From CAZTHM01 sp041946825 (GTDB lineage: Bacteria > Acidobacteriota > Terriglobia > UBA7540): DNA of 64,000 nucleotides. A program made the position numbers and the translations under genes. Below the pieces are notes generated by a model that made no database searches, was not told the DNA's origin, and saw only the letters and a list, made by a program, of their open reading frames with translations. The stretch is from contig JBHGBD010000007.1 of NCBI GenBank assembly GCA_041946825.1, positions 62,001 to 126,000 of the forward strand, given 5' to 3'. Below are positions 9,069-17,625 of this stretch, one piece after another. Numbering within the stretch: position 1 is the stretch's first letter; every line of letters begins with the position of its first letter.

Positions 9069-10130
9069 TCAATTGCCTCCAAATTCGTGAACCGCTTCGT
9101 AGAGCGCCAGAATATTCTCCGTCGGCGTGTTCGGCTGCATGTTGTGGCATGGCGCCACGATGTAACCCTTGCAATTCCGGAAGATCCGCATATTTTCCGC
9201 GACCTCGCGTCGCACGTCATCCGGCGTGCCAAATGGGAGCGTGTGCTGATTATCCACGCCGCCATGGAAAACCAGCGACGCGCCGAAGTCGCGCGCCAGG
9301 CCCTCGCGATCCATTCCACGGCATCTCCATTGGATGGGGTTCAAAACGTCAATACCGATTTCGATCAACTCTGGCAGGAGGGGCCGAATCGCACCGTCGT
9401 CATGATGGATGACTTTGACGCCAAAGGAATGAATCAGTTCGATCATTCTGCGCATGCGCGGTTTGAGAAAGCGTCGGAAGCTCGCGGGGCTCATGAGCAG
9501 CGACTCCTGCGTTCCGAGATCCTCTGCTACGTAAACAAAATCGATGAGGTCGCCAGCCGTCTCCAGCGTGCGCTGGATGATAGCGGCGTGAATCGCGTGA
9601 ATGCGTTCCAGGGCGGCCTCAATGATCTCGGGATTCAGGAGTAGATCTTCCAGCGCCTGTTCCATCCCGCGCAGGTGACAGTATAGGTAAAACGGTTCGT
9701 AGCTCCCGCCCAGGACCGCGTAACCTTCCCATTGCTGGCAGCGCGTGCGCATGCCGGCGGTGTCCCATTCGCCTGGTTCGGGCCACTTGAACGCCTCGAT
9801 ATCGCGGATCGTTGCGGCGTGGGCGAGCGGATGCTCGACTGTCTCAACGTAAACACCCAGCCCATCCTGATAACTTACTTCCTTAGTTCCTACATGCCAG
9901 ATTGCGAAGTTGGAATCAATGTGCCAGTCTTCTTCCTTGGCCAGCGGGTGCGAGGGAGCCAGGTGGATGAGCTTATCAATCCCCAGGTTCGTCCAGAGTT
10001 CGCGGTCGGATTTGCAGCCGAGATCCGCCTTCAAACGCGATTTCACTTCTTCCGTGGACCAGAAATCGCACGGTACCCGGTCCGGACGCCTCCCGTCCAG
10101 AACGGCCCGCCAGCGTTCGCGTGGGGTCAT
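9069..10130 (-). CDS. Uroporphyrinogen decarboxylase-family (corrinoid methyltransferase type) protein
   Basis: A 353-residue URO-D superfamily protein. The opening MTPRERWRAVLDGRRPDRVP and the segment FHGGVDNQHTLPFGTPDDV are diagnostic. It lacks the heme-biosynthesis features of HemE and carries candidate zinc ligands in VIHHDDG and IVAPCHNMQPNTP, as in MtaA/CmuA-type methylcobamide:acceptor methyltransferases. It is the first gene of a two-gene unit with the MttB-like gene. In characterised methyl-transfer systems such partners act on a shared corrinoid protein, so this protein may move the methyl group onward or demethylate its own substrate. Many acidobacterial URO-D paralogues have no assigned function, so the reaction is inference. 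Confidence 0.8.
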   Translation of the reverse strand: MTPRERWRAVLDGRRPDRVPCDFWSTEEVKSRLKADLGCKSDRELWTNLGIDKLIHLAPSHPLAKEEDWHIDSNFAIWHVGTKEVSYQDGLGVYVETVEHPLAHAATIRDIEAFKWPEPGEWDTAGMRTRCQQWEGYAVLGGSYEPFYLYCHLRGMEQALEDLLLNPEIIEAALERIHAIHAAIIQRTLETAGDLIDFVYVAEDLGTQESLLMSPASFRRFLKPRMRRMIELIHSFGVKVIHHDDGAIRPLLPELIEIGIDVLNPIQWRCRGMDREGLARDFGASLVFHGGVDNQHTLPFGTPDDVRREVAENMRIFRNCKGYIVAPCHNMQPNTPTENILALYEAVHEFGGN

Positions 10131-10244
10131 GGTTCAGTCCCTCGCTCGGTACAATCCCGCTGATTCTTAGCTCCGTTCGTTCCGCGAGGCAAGAGGAAAC
10201 AATGTCCCTCTAACGTGGGCTGTCAAGAAGCATTGGAAAAAAAC

Positions 10245-11993
10245 CTATTCGCGCCGGGTAAAAAGGGACAGTTCGTTGGTGCGGCGAATTAGTTCTGCCC
10301 GATCCACGGTGCGATATTTCTCAGGCAGAAGGCTTTTGCTGGTGCATTCCATCACCGCGGCGAGATTCTGCAGTTCGATTTCCGTCGGATAGGAGGGTGG
10401 AATGAAGTCCTCCAAGGCGGATTTGAGGTCATCGACATCCACCGCCGCATCGTTTTCGAGCGCGCTCTTCATGCGCGCGCGCGTCAGAACGGCTTCAATG
10501 TCGGCGCCCGAGAGCCCTGCGGAATGTTTCAGGAAGAACTCTTCCGCATCGAGCGAGGGGATCTGCGTCCCGGTTTTTTTCATCATGGCCCGGAGCAAGG
10601 CGCGGCGTTCTTCGATGGTCTCGGGATAGAACAGCGCAATGTGCTCTTCGGCGCGACCCTGGCGTTTCAGGTCAACGGGAAGCAAGTCGGGCCGACAGGT
10701 CAAAAGGAACCAGATGACCTTACCGCGCAGTTCGGTGTTGCCCATGAACTGCGCGATCTGAGCGAAAACACGATTCGAGACTCCGCTGTCGCCGGAACTC
10801 GAGCGGTTGCCGAGTTGCGCGTCGGCTTCATCCACGATGACGGCGATGGGGCTCATCGCCCGAAGCAAATTGAGCACGCGTTCGAGGTTCCCTTCCGTGA
10901 CGCCCTGCCACATGCTACGGAAATTCTTGAGCGTCACGGCAGGAATGCCGACCTCGCCCGCAAAGCATGTCGTCAAGAACGTTTTCCCGGTACCCACCGG
11001 TCCGCAAATTACATAGCCCATCGGGAGCACATCGGTTTTTCCGGCGCGAATAGCGGCAGCGGCGTCCAGAAGTTTTTTCTTCGCGGCGTCGTTGCCCGCC
11101 ACCATCGAGAGGTCGAATCGACTTTGCACAAATTCCAGAAGACCGCCCCCCTCCGCCTCGATCAGATCCTTTTTCTTCTGTGCCAGGAATTTCTGGGTGA
11201 GGGGCTGACGGTTCTGGACGGCCTGGGAAATGATGGTCTGAAGCTGGACACGCTTCAGGCCAGCGCCCAGCTTGGCGAGCGTGCTTTCGTTGACGTCCGA
11301 GCCTTCGGGAAGCGGCGTCGTCTTCAATTGCTCGCGGATGAATTCCTGCCGCTCCGTTTCGTCGGGAAGCGGAATGGTGAACGACGCCACGCCGGGGTGC
11401 TGCACGATGCCGGGATTGAGTTCCACCTCGTTTTCCGCGATCAGGCAGATGGTAACATCGGCGCGAAGGAGGTTAGGGTTATTGGCCCAGCGCTTCAGGA
11501 TGACGAGCGAATTGCGGTCCTCGCCCGACATCCCTGAGACGTCGCCGGCCGGCGCGATTGTTTCAGCGTAATCAATAATGAGAGCGATCTTCTTGCCGTC
11601 CGTAATCCGTAGGCGCATATAGTTGTCGAGCAGATTGAGCACGCCATCGGGGTTCCGGGGCAAGCCCGCGGAATAATTGGTCCCGTGAAAGGTGTCGTAG
11701 CCGGTCAGGGCGCGGCCGAAATCCGCCTGCATGTCGGGGTGCGCGAAGTTGAGGCCGCCGCCGCGGTCGTAGGTCAGCACCAGGTCGCGCTGCCCGAACA
11801 ACGCTTCGTTCAGGAATCGCGAGAGGGAGAGGAACTCGACGGCGCCGCCCCGCTTGACGGGCACCAGGTCGCGCACGTTCCCGTTCAGCACGAAGAGCGC
11901 AATCGTGCGCGAATAATACTTCTCCGAAAGTTGTCGCGCCCAGGCAGGGAGCATGGCGAGATTTGTCGGGCTGGCTTTGGGTATTGTGCCCAT
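10245..11993 (-). CDS. Two-module AAA+ ATPase (last gene of PspA/ABC operon)
   Basis: A 582-residue protein with two ATPase-like halves. The N-terminal half (about 25-290) has a Walker-B-like strand (IALIIDYAE, 136-144) but no P-loop, so it looks like a degenerate AAA module. The C-terminal half (about 295-520) is an intact classical AAA domain: Walker A GPVGTGKT (331-338), Walker B AVIVDEAD (384-391), a sensor-1 segment LLTCRPD (430-436), an arginine near RQGR (444-447), and a helical lid with LSGADIEAVL. One active and one inactive ring resembles classical type II AAA or Vps4-like remodellers. No signal peptide or membrane segment, so cytoplasmic. It starts one base after the preceding gene stops, so translation is probably coupled. 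Inferred role: energy-driven remodelling of the PspA or coiled-coil partners of the same operon. Confidence 0.8.
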   Translation of the reverse strand: MGTIPKASPTNLAMLPAWARQLSEKYYSRTIALFVLNGNVRDLVPVKRGGAVEFLSLSRFLNEALFGQRDLVLTYDRGGGLNFAHPDMQADFGRALTGYDTFHGTNYSAGLPRNPDGVLNLLDNYMRLRITDGKKIALIIDYAETIAPAGDVSGMSGEDRNSLVILKRWANNPNLLRADVTICLIAENEVELNPGIVQHPGVASFTIPLPDETERQEFIREQLKTTPLPEGSDVNESTLAKLGAGLKRVQLQTIISQAVQNRQPLTQKFLAQKKKDLIEAEGGGLLEFVQSRFDLSMVAGNDAAKKKLLDAAAAIRAGKTDVLPMGYVICGPVGTGKTFLTTCFAGEVGIPAVTLKNFRSMWQGVTEGNLERVLNLLRAMSPIAVIVDEADAQLGNRSSSGDSGVSNRVFAQIAQFMGNTELRGKVIWFLLTCRPDLLPVDLKRQGRAEEHIALFYPETIEERRALLRAMMKKTGTQIPSLDAEEFFLKHSAGLSGADIEAVLTRARMKSALENDAAVDVDDLKSALEDFIPPSYPTEIELQNLAAVMECTSKSLLPEKYRTVDRAELIRRTNELSLFTRRE

Positions 11994-11994
11994 T

Positions 11995-12936
11995 CTAGTT
12001 TCGTACTCGCGTGCGGGTTGATCCCCCGGAATCTTCGGAGGGTAATCCGCTCGGCAACGGGGCCAGTAAATCGCCCGAATCCGGCGTCGCCATTTCGAAG
12101 ATGGCTTCCACCTGCTTTACAGTCTCCTCGGTCTGCTCCACGTCGTGGACGAGGTTCTCCAGTTGATCACTCACCTGCTGCGGGTCGCGCATCGTCACCG
12201 ACTGGTCGCGTATGAGTTGCAGGACATCCTCCAGCGCCGCGCACTGCGCGTCAATCACCTTCTGATTTTCATGGGCCTTCTCAAATTTCTCCAGCCGCTT
12301 GGTGAGGATTTCGATGCGCTTGCGATTGATCTCCTGGACCTTGGGCGGGTCGGACGGCAGGGTCTTCTGCAGCTTTGTCAAGTCGCGCTTGATGGATTCG
12401 GGATCCGTCGTCCGCAGATATTCGGAAGCCTGGCGCGCCGCGAAGAGCAGCCGCAAATAGGCCTGCAACAGCCCTTCGAGCTTTTTCTCCATCTGTTCAA
12501 GAAACATCTGGGAAGTGGATGACAAGCGCGAGTAGTTGCCGCGGATCGCCCGACAGATGGAGTCGAGCGCCGAATAGCGCGTGCGCATCTCCACCGGCAG
12601 GTCCATGAACATCGCCGTGAGCGTCATCTCCTTCTTGCGCTTCTCTGCCGCGTATTTCCAGGAGCGCACCAGGCGGCGGAAGGCGTTGCTTTGCGGGACC
12701 ACGCTGAGGTAGATCAGTTCCAGTCCGGCCGCGAGTACCAGCGGCAGCCCGGTCCCTGAGACGATCGCGAACGCCACGGCGCCCGCCAGGCCGATCCAGT
12801 TGTACTGCCATTTCAGGGCTTCTTTGACGAAGTTGGTTTGGGTCAGCCCCAGGTCGTCGGCTTCGCGCTCGATGGCGCCGCGCAGCGTGGAGCGCAAGGA
12901 AGATGAATCTGGCCGGAGTTCGCTGTCTTCTGGCAT
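11995..12936 (-). CDS. Unrecognised membrane-anchored coiled-coil protein
   Basis: About 313 residues, no family recognised. A charged N-terminus is followed by one or two hydrophobic segments (about residues 47-80, WIGLAGAVAFAIVSG, then LPLVLAAGLELIYLSVV) and a long, charged, helical region (about 90-285) rich in K, E, Q and R heptads (IEILTKRLEKFEKAHENQK, then VSDQLENLVHDVEQTEETV). The C-terminal tail is Gly/Ser/Pro-rich. The ATG at 12936 overlaps the TGA of the upstream ABC ATPase gene (TGATG); the AAA+ ATPase gene begins one base after its stop. This strict coupling suggests that the three products are made in fixed ratio. Inferred role: an inner-membrane adaptor joining the ABC transporter to the AAA+ ATPase or to PspA. 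Function unknown. Confidence 0.7.
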   Translation of the reverse strand: MPEDSELRPDSSSLRSTLRGAIEREADDLGLTQTNFVKEALKWQYNWIGLAGAVAFAIVSGTGLPLVLAAGLELIYLSVVPQSNAFRRLVRSWKYAAEKRKKEMTLTAMFMDLPVEMRTRYSALDSICRAIRGNYSRLSSTSQMFLEQMEKKLEGLLQAYLRLLFAARQASEYLRTTDPESIKRDLTKLQKTLPSDPPKVQEINRKRIEILTKRLEKFEKAHENQKVIDAQCAALEDVLQLIRDQSVTMRDPQQVSDQLENLVHDVEQTEETVKQVEAIFEMATPDSGDLLAPLPSGLPSEDSGGSTRTRVRN

Positions 12937-13760
12937 CAAATACTCACCCGCACCTGACCGCGGCCGGGCGCGCGGCGCAGGCAGGCGAGAACATAATCCT
13001 GGAGTTCGTGAAATTCCTTCTGCTGCTTGATCCCCGGCTCGCGCGGCCGCCCAAACGGTACAGGAACATCCTCCACAATAGTACCCGGACGGGCGCTGAG
13101 AATAAAGATTCGGTCGGCGAGATAGATGGCTTCCTCAACATCGTGGGTGACGAAGAGGACGGTGCAGGCGGTCTCGTCCCAGATCTTGAGCAGCAAGTGC
13201 TGCATGTCACTGCGGGTCTGCGCATCGAGCGCGCCAAAGGGTTCGTCCATGAGAATGACTTGGGGGCGCACGGCGAGGGTCCGCGCGATCGCCACGCGTT
13301 GCTGCATGCCGCCGGAGAGCGTTTCAGGGTAAGCCTTCTCAAATCCTGCCAGGCCCACTGCCTCCATCAAATGCTTGACTGTCTTTATCTGCTCGGCCTC
13401 GGGGAATCCGTTAATCTTCATTCCGTATGCAATATTCTCAGAGACGGTAAGCCACGGGAAGGAAGTATATTTCTGGAAGACCATGCCGCGGTCGCGCCCG
13501 GGTCCAGCGACGGGCTTTGCGTTGACGAGCACTTGTCCCTTATCAGGGTGGTCCAGGCCGGCAATCATACGCAGGATGGTTGACTTGCCGCAGCCGGAAG
13601 GCCCGAGCAAAACGCGAAATTCGCCGACGTCGCGTCCTTCCGGGGAGTAGGCGTCTTCGACCTCGATATTGATATCGCGCAGCGCTTCGACTTTCTCGCC
13701 GTGCGCGCTTACAAAAACGCGGCTGACGTTCTGCAAGCTGATTTTGACCCTATTTTCCAT
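12936..13760 (-). CDS. ABC transporter ATP-binding protein (SsuB/TauB type)
   Basis: A 274-residue nucleotide-binding subunit of a nitrate/sulfonate/taurine-type importer. Walker A is GPSGCGKST (53-61), the signature is LSGGMQQRVAIAR, and Walker B with D-loop is VILMDEPFGALD; the H-loop follows as FVTHDVEEA. An extra acidic stretch (EDAYSPEGRDVGEF, about 35-48) sits just before the Walker A strand and is longer than in SsuB. The gene overlaps the end of the permease gene by 11 bp and its stop overlaps the start of the membrane coiled-coil gene, so it is embedded in the operon. It energises uptake by the permease at 13750-14604 with the binding proteins at 14712-17408. Substrate not readable. 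Confidence 0.93.
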   Translation of the reverse strand: MENRVKISLQNVSRVFVSAHGEKVEALRDINIEVEDAYSPEGRDVGEFRVLLGPSGCGKSTILRMIAGLDHPDKGQVLVNAKPVAGPGRDRGMVFQKYTSFPWLTVSENIAYGMKINGFPEAEQIKTVKHLMEAVGLAGFEKAYPETLSGGMQQRVAIARTLAVRPQVILMDEPFGALDAQTRSDMQHLLLKIWDETACTVLFVTHDVEEAIYLADRIFILSARPGTIVEDVPVPFGRPREPGIKQQKEFHELQDYVLACLRRAPGRGQVRVSI

Positions 13761-14604
13761 GTCCCTCAGCCTTCACTGGAACGCTAGCCCCCACTGCGGC
13801 GGGCGCCTCGGAGGCGCGGCCCGCGGGCTTTCGCCAAGGGAAGAGCACGCGCTCGAGAAATCCGAGCAGCCACCGAAAGAGAAACGCCGCCACACCAATC
13901 GCGATGATGCCCGCGTAGACGCGCTCGAAGTCGAGCACCTTGCGCGCCGCCTCCACCATGTAGCCGACACCTTTCCGGGCGTTCACCATCTCCGCCAGGA
14001 TAACGTACGTCCAGCCGATGTCGTAAAGAATCCGGAACGAACCGAAGATCGCGGGGAACGACGCCCGGAACATCAGCCAAAGCACGTGGCGGCGCTTGGC
14101 GCCCAGCGTGTAGGCGGTCTCGAGCAGCGCGTCGTCCACGCGGTTGACTTCTTCTACCACCACGGCTAGCAGGTAGAAGAACATTCCAAACCAGAGGAAC
14201 GCGACTTTCATCGCTTCGTCCATTCCGAGCAGGGCGATGAACGCCGGCAGGAACGCGGTGATAGGCATCGCGCGCATGGGCGCCGCGACGGGATTGACGA
14301 GGTCGTGGAGCCAGCGGAAGCTGGCCATCAGAAGGCCGAGAGGGATGGCGATGGCCGCGCACCACAAGAAAGCTTGCGCAATCCGCCACCAGCTCATCAC
14401 CACGTTGCCGAGCAGGTTATATTCCGTCCACAGTCGGCCGATGGCGGAAATAACGCCCCCCGGCTTGGGGAGGGAGAAGGCGGGAAGAATCTCCCAATGC
14501 GTCAGCCCAAACCATGCCGCCACGACCAGGCCCCAACTTACAAAGGCCAGGACAAGGCGCGCCCGCGGGGAAACCTGCCGCCGAATTGCGAAGAGTTTTG
14601 CCAT
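13750..14604 (-). CDS. ABC transporter permease (SsuC/TauC type)
   Basis: A 284-residue inner-membrane permease with about six transmembrane helices and the EAA cytoplasmic loop that docks the ATPase (LLETAYTLGAKRRHVLWLMF). The family is the nitrate/sulfonate/taurine permease branch. The ATG at 14604 (MAKLFAIRRQ) is chosen; the in-frame ATG at 14619 falls inside a repeat element (14615-14690) and would add only MTGGT. Its 3' end overlaps the ATPase gene. With a single permease gene the transporter would use a homodimer. Upstream lie two binding-protein genes, one of them fused to OmpA, which is not usual for this family. Confidence 0.92.
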   Translation of the reverse strand: MAKLFAIRRQVSPRARLVLAFVSWGLVVAAWFGLTHWEILPAFSLPKPGGVISAIGRLWTEYNLLGNVVMSWWRIAQAFLWCAAIAIPLGLLMASFRWLHDLVNPVAAPMRAMPITAFLPAFIALLGMDEAMKVAFLWFGMFFYLLAVVVEEVNRVDDALLETAYTLGAKRRHVLWLMFRASFPAIFGSFRILYDIGWTYVILAEMVNARKGVGYMVEAARKVLDFERVYAGIIAIGVAAFLFRWLLGFLERVLFPWRKPAGRASEAPAAVGASVPVKAEGHGK

Positions 14605-14614
14605 CGTTCCGCCT

Positions 14615-14690
14615 GTCATCCTAAGCGCTGTGGAGCATCACGACCATCGTTGATGCAAATGCTGAGATCCTTCGCTGCGCTCAGGATGAC
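14615..14690. repeat. MITE-like inverted-repeat element
   Basis: A 76-bp element bounded by GTCATCCT (14615-14622) and AGGATGAC (14683-14690), an inverted pair. Its right part (GAGATCCTTCGCTGCGCTCA) is a common dispersed intergenic motif of GC-rich bacteria. A diverged relative lies at 45111-45162. It sits between the SBP-OmpA and permease genes without breaking either. Confidence 0.6.
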
Positions 14691-14711
14691 ATGCCCGACC
14701 ATTTGCCCTCA

Positions 14712-16292
14712 TCACATGGCGGGGTTCGGATACACTTTAATATCCGTCCGCCGGTTCTTTTCGCGCCCCTCCGGCGTGTCGTTGCTGTCGATGGGATTAT
14801 CAGGTCCGTTGCCCTTGGTCCGCATGCGCACCGCCGGGTAGCCGTACTTCTGCATCAAGTACGATTTCACCGCGTCGGCACGCTCCTTCGATAGCTCGAC
14901 GTTATACGCATGCCCGCCGGTCGAGTCCGTGTTGCCCTCGATATCCACCACGGTGTTTTCATAGGCGCGCATAAAGGTTCCAATCTCATCCACGACGGCG
15001 CGCGAGTCGAGGCTCATCTTCGCCGAGTTCGTATCAAAGTATATGGACCGGCGTTGCGTGGCAATCGGGACGGCCCCGGGGGCGGGCGGTTTGTAAGCGA
15101 CGGGCGGCTCGGTCGAGGTCGCGGAAAACTTCCCGCTCAGCGCGGCAATGTAGCGCCGGTCGACGCTGGCCTCAGGGTCGGAGACGCGCTTGATCAGCCG
15201 CTCCTCGCGGTACATGTCCTGCGCCATTTTGAAAATGTTGGCGTAGTCAGCGTCCTGCCCGCGTTGTCCGAAAAACGCGAGATTATCGGCGTAGTCGCTT
15301 AGCCGTACGCCCTCGAGCATCGTCTTCGCCAAATCCTCAGGGATGTTGAAATCTTTGATCGTGCCAATCAGGGTATAGGCGCGCGAAGGTTGCGCCTTGA
15401 TGAACTCGACGCCCTCGAGCCAGCCTTCCGCGAACTTGACCACGGTCTGCGGATTGTTGGCCGCGAAAGCGTCGCTGACGACGAGGATATCGGCGATCAG
15501 GCGGTTCGCCACCCGCGTGTCGTAGATCTTCTTGGACCCGGCGCGCTTGGAGACCGCGTCGCTCATGTCGGGATCCCAGGCGACCGCGGCGTCGACTTTC
15601 TGCTGCGCGAAAAGTGTCGCGGGCTCGATGCCGTCCTTGGTATGCACAGCGCGAGAGAAAATTTCGTTCCGCTGTTCGGTGCCGAGACCTGAACTCTTAA
15701 GCCCGTTCCACAGCAGGAAATGCGAAGGCGTGTAAGGAGCGAAGGCCACAATCTTTCCGGCCAGGTCCTCGATGCTGTTGATGCCCTGCTTACCGATCAC
15801 GCCGTCCGCCCCGCGTGACCAGTCCACCATATAGAACGCGTGCGAGCTGAAATCTTTGTCGAGGAACTGCCCGAAGTCCTTGGCCCAGACGTCGGTGGTG
15901 GTCAGCATCACGTCCACGTTGCCGGTGGCAAGCGCCGCCGCACCCTCGGTCCAGTCATCGATAATTTTGAATGAAACCTTGAGTCCCTTGTTGGCGTAAA
16001 TCGAGCCGGGCACGGTGTCGAGCCCGCCGTTCGCCACCAGGCCGCCCACGCACCCCACCCAGATGTTGACGCGCACACGGACTTCGTTGGTTTCTCCGCC
16101 TCCGCCGCCTGAGGTTGGTAGCTCAAGAGGTTTGGACGTATCAACCGGCGCGGCTTTCTTTGCCGCGCCCAGCCGGCCACCCGTCCATTTACTCAGGTCG
16201 ATGACGCCATATTTATTCAGGCTGTAGCCAACCAGAGCCAATCCGATCAGGAAAATAAGAATCCATCCGCCCTTTTCGATTCGCACGGCCAT
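14712..16292 (-). CDS. Solute-binding protein fused to OmpA peptidoglycan-binding domain
   Basis: A 526-residue fusion. Residues about 8-27 (GWILIFLIGLALVGYSLNKY) form an N-terminal membrane anchor without an evident cleavage site. A Pro/Gly-rich linker leads to a NitT/TauT/SsuA-like binding domain (about 70-385; VRVNIWVGCVGGL, then AFAPYTPSHFLLW, then DAAVAWDPDMSDA). A second linker leads to an OmpA C-terminal domain (about 415-526) with the hallmark RRSIYFDTNSAKM, GNTDSTG and TPEGREKNRRTDIKV, which includes the Asp/Arg that hold diaminopimelate in OmpA-family domains. The protein would therefore span from inner membrane to cell wall while carrying a ligand-binding module. The binding domain is very close to that of the next gene, as if by tandem duplication. 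Inferred role: wall-tethered substrate receptor or envelope sensor of the ABC system. Confidence 0.88.
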   Translation of the reverse strand: MAVRIEKGGWILIFLIGLALVGYSLNKYGVIDLSKWTGGRLGAAKKAAPVDTSKPLELPTSGGGGGETNEVRVRVNIWVGCVGGLVANGGLDTVPGSIYANKGLKVSFKIIDDWTEGAAALATGNVDVMLTTTDVWAKDFGQFLDKDFSSHAFYMVDWSRGADGVIGKQGINSIEDLAGKIVAFAPYTPSHFLLWNGLKSSGLGTEQRNEIFSRAVHTKDGIEPATLFAQQKVDAAVAWDPDMSDAVSKRAGSKKIYDTRVANRLIADILVVSDAFAANNPQTVVKFAEGWLEGVEFIKAQPSRAYTLIGTIKDFNIPEDLAKTMLEGVRLSDYADNLAFFGQRGQDADYANIFKMAQDMYREERLIKRVSDPEASVDRRYIAALSGKFSATSTEPPVAYKPPAPGAVPIATQRRSIYFDTNSAKMSLDSRAVVDEIGTFMRAYENTVVDIEGNTDSTGGHAYNVELSKERADAVKSYLMQKYGYPAVRMRTKGNGPDNPIDSNDTPEGREKNRRTDIKVYPNPAM

Positions 16293-16309
16293 GATTTGTC
16301 TCCGCGTAG

Positions 16310-16360
16310 AGACGGCCCGGTGGGCCGTCTGAGAAAGAGACGTTCTATCGGAACGTCTCT
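16310..16360. other. Two adjacent hairpins between the binding-protein genes
   Basis: Perfect inverted repeats AGACGGCCC/GGGCCGTCT (16310-16330, loop GGT) and AGAGACGTTC/GAACGTCTCT (16336-16360, loop TATCG) fill the 66-bp gap after the single-domain SBP stop. They could stabilise the 5' mRNA segment or attenuate read-through, so that the free SBP is made in excess. The first belongs to a dispersed hairpin family also seen at 37359-37381 and 36140-36161. Confidence 0.6.
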
Positions 16361-17408
16361 ACTTGATTGTGCCCACCAGCTTCAGGTCCACGCTCGCCTC
16401 GGGGTCGGAGGCGGGGCCTTTCAAGACTCCCGATTCGTGGTACATCTCCTGCGCCATCTTGAAAATGTTGTCGTAATCGGAAGTTCCCGGCGCGCCGAAG
16501 AACGCCTTGTGATCGGCGGCGTCGGCGAGCTTCACGCCTTCCAGCATCGTCTTGGCAAGGTCTGTCGGAATGTTGAAATCCTTGATCGATCCGATCAGAT
16601 TGTAGGCGCGCGCCGGCTCGGCCTTGATGAACTGCACACCTTCGAGCCAGCCTTGCGCGAACTTGGCCAGGGTGTCGGCGTGGCTCGCGGCGAACTTCTC
16701 GCTCACCACGAGAATGTCCGCGATCAGATTGTCTGCTGCCCGCGTGTCGTAAATCTTCTTGGATCCGGCGCGCTTTGAGACCGCGTCGCTCATATCGGGA
16801 TCCCAGGCGACCGCGGCATCGACTTTTTGCTGCGCGAAAAGTGTGGCAGGCTCGATGCCGTCCTTGGTGTGAACGGCCTGATCGAAGATTTGCTTGCGCT
16901 GCGCCGCCGTCACGCCCGACTGCTTGGTGCCGTACCAGAGCAGGAAGTGCGAAGGCGTGTACGGCGCATAGGCCAATTTCTTTCCGGCCAGATCCTTCAG
17001 ACTGTTGATCCCCTGAGCGGCGATGATGCCGTCCGCCCCGCGCGACCAATCCACGAGGAAGAATGCGCGCCCCTGGAAGCCGCGGGCCTTCAGTTGCGCG
17101 TAATCCTTGGCCCAGACGTCGGCGGTCGTAAGCATCACATCCACGTTGCCGGTGGCGAGCGCCGCCGCGCCTTCCGTCCAGTCATCAATGATTTTGAATG
17201 AAACCTTCAGGCCCTTCTTCGCGAAGATCGACCCGGGCGCGGTATCGAGCCCGCCGTTCGCGACCAGGCCGCCCGCGCATCCGACCCAGATGTTCACGCG
17301 CACGCGGACTTCGTTCGGCCCCGCTGCCTGAGCGACCGGGATAAGCAGCACACCCAGCGTGACTATAAGTGCGAACAGACATCCGGCAATTTTCTTCACC
17401 CTTGTCAT
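16359..17408 (-). CDS. Periplasmic solute-binding protein (NitT/TauT/SsuA-like)
   Basis: A 349-residue binding protein with a cleavable signal peptide (about 1-29, ending PVAQAAG). Core motifs are VRVNIWVGCAGGL, DDWTEGAAALATGNVDVML, YAPYTPSHFLLWYG and AAVAWDPDMSDA. Two lobes joined by hinge strands are expected for the family. It is a paralogue of the binding domain of the next gene, and parts of the two genes (15571-15650 and 16795-16875) are nearly identical in DNA, pointing to recent duplication or gene conversion. It lacks the OmpA module. Free in the periplasm, it probably delivers substrate to the permease while the OmpA-linked copy stays fixed. The ligand is unknown; family members bind small anions, sulfonates or pyrimidine-like compounds. 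Confidence 0.9.
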   Translation of the reverse strand: MTRVKKIAGCLFALIVTLGVLLIPVAQAAGPNEVRVRVNIWVGCAGGLVANGGLDTAPGSIFAKKGLKVSFKIIDDWTEGAAALATGNVDVMLTTADVWAKDYAQLKARGFQGRAFFLVDWSRGADGIIAAQGINSLKDLAGKKLAYAPYTPSHFLLWYGTKQSGVTAAQRKQIFDQAVHTKDGIEPATLFAQQKVDAAVAWDPDMSDAVSKRAGSKKIYDTRAADNLIADILVVSEKFAASHADTLAKFAQGWLEGVQFIKAEPARAYNLIGSIKDFNIPTDLAKTMLEGVKLADAADHKAFFGAPGTSDYDNIFKMAQEMYHESGVLKGPASDPEASVDLKLVGTIK

Positions 17409-17450
17409 CTCACACCTCCGTCGGTGCGGACATGCTTTGGGAAGGGATCT

Positions 17451-17546
17451 CCGTGTCCTCTGTGCGCGGGGAAAATGCGCCCAAGAGTTCGCAGAAACCC
17501 TCTGTGTCCTCTGCGTTTACGCTCGTACTCCACGGAGGGCACGGAG
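17451..17546. repeat. Dispersed CCTCTGTG-type intergenic repeat
   Basis: The 217-bp spacer between pspA and the SBP gene holds CCGTGTCCTCTGTGCG (17451-17466), a second copy CTCTGTGTCCTCTGCG (17500-17515) and an inverted relative CCACGGAGGGCACGGAG (17530-17546). Such segments are common non-coding dispersed repeats. They could fold and lower read-through. Confidence 0.5.
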
Positions 17547-17625
17547 AACTGTGTCGCGGCTGCGGCATTACGGCCGCGTGGATTGTGCTCGATCCATTCA
17601 CAGCGGTTATGAACCAGCAAGTCCT

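Noticed and set aside
10524..11537. Plus-strand open frame of 337 codons
   Set aside because: Antisense to the AAA+ ATPase, whose Walker motifs are encoded on the other strand here.
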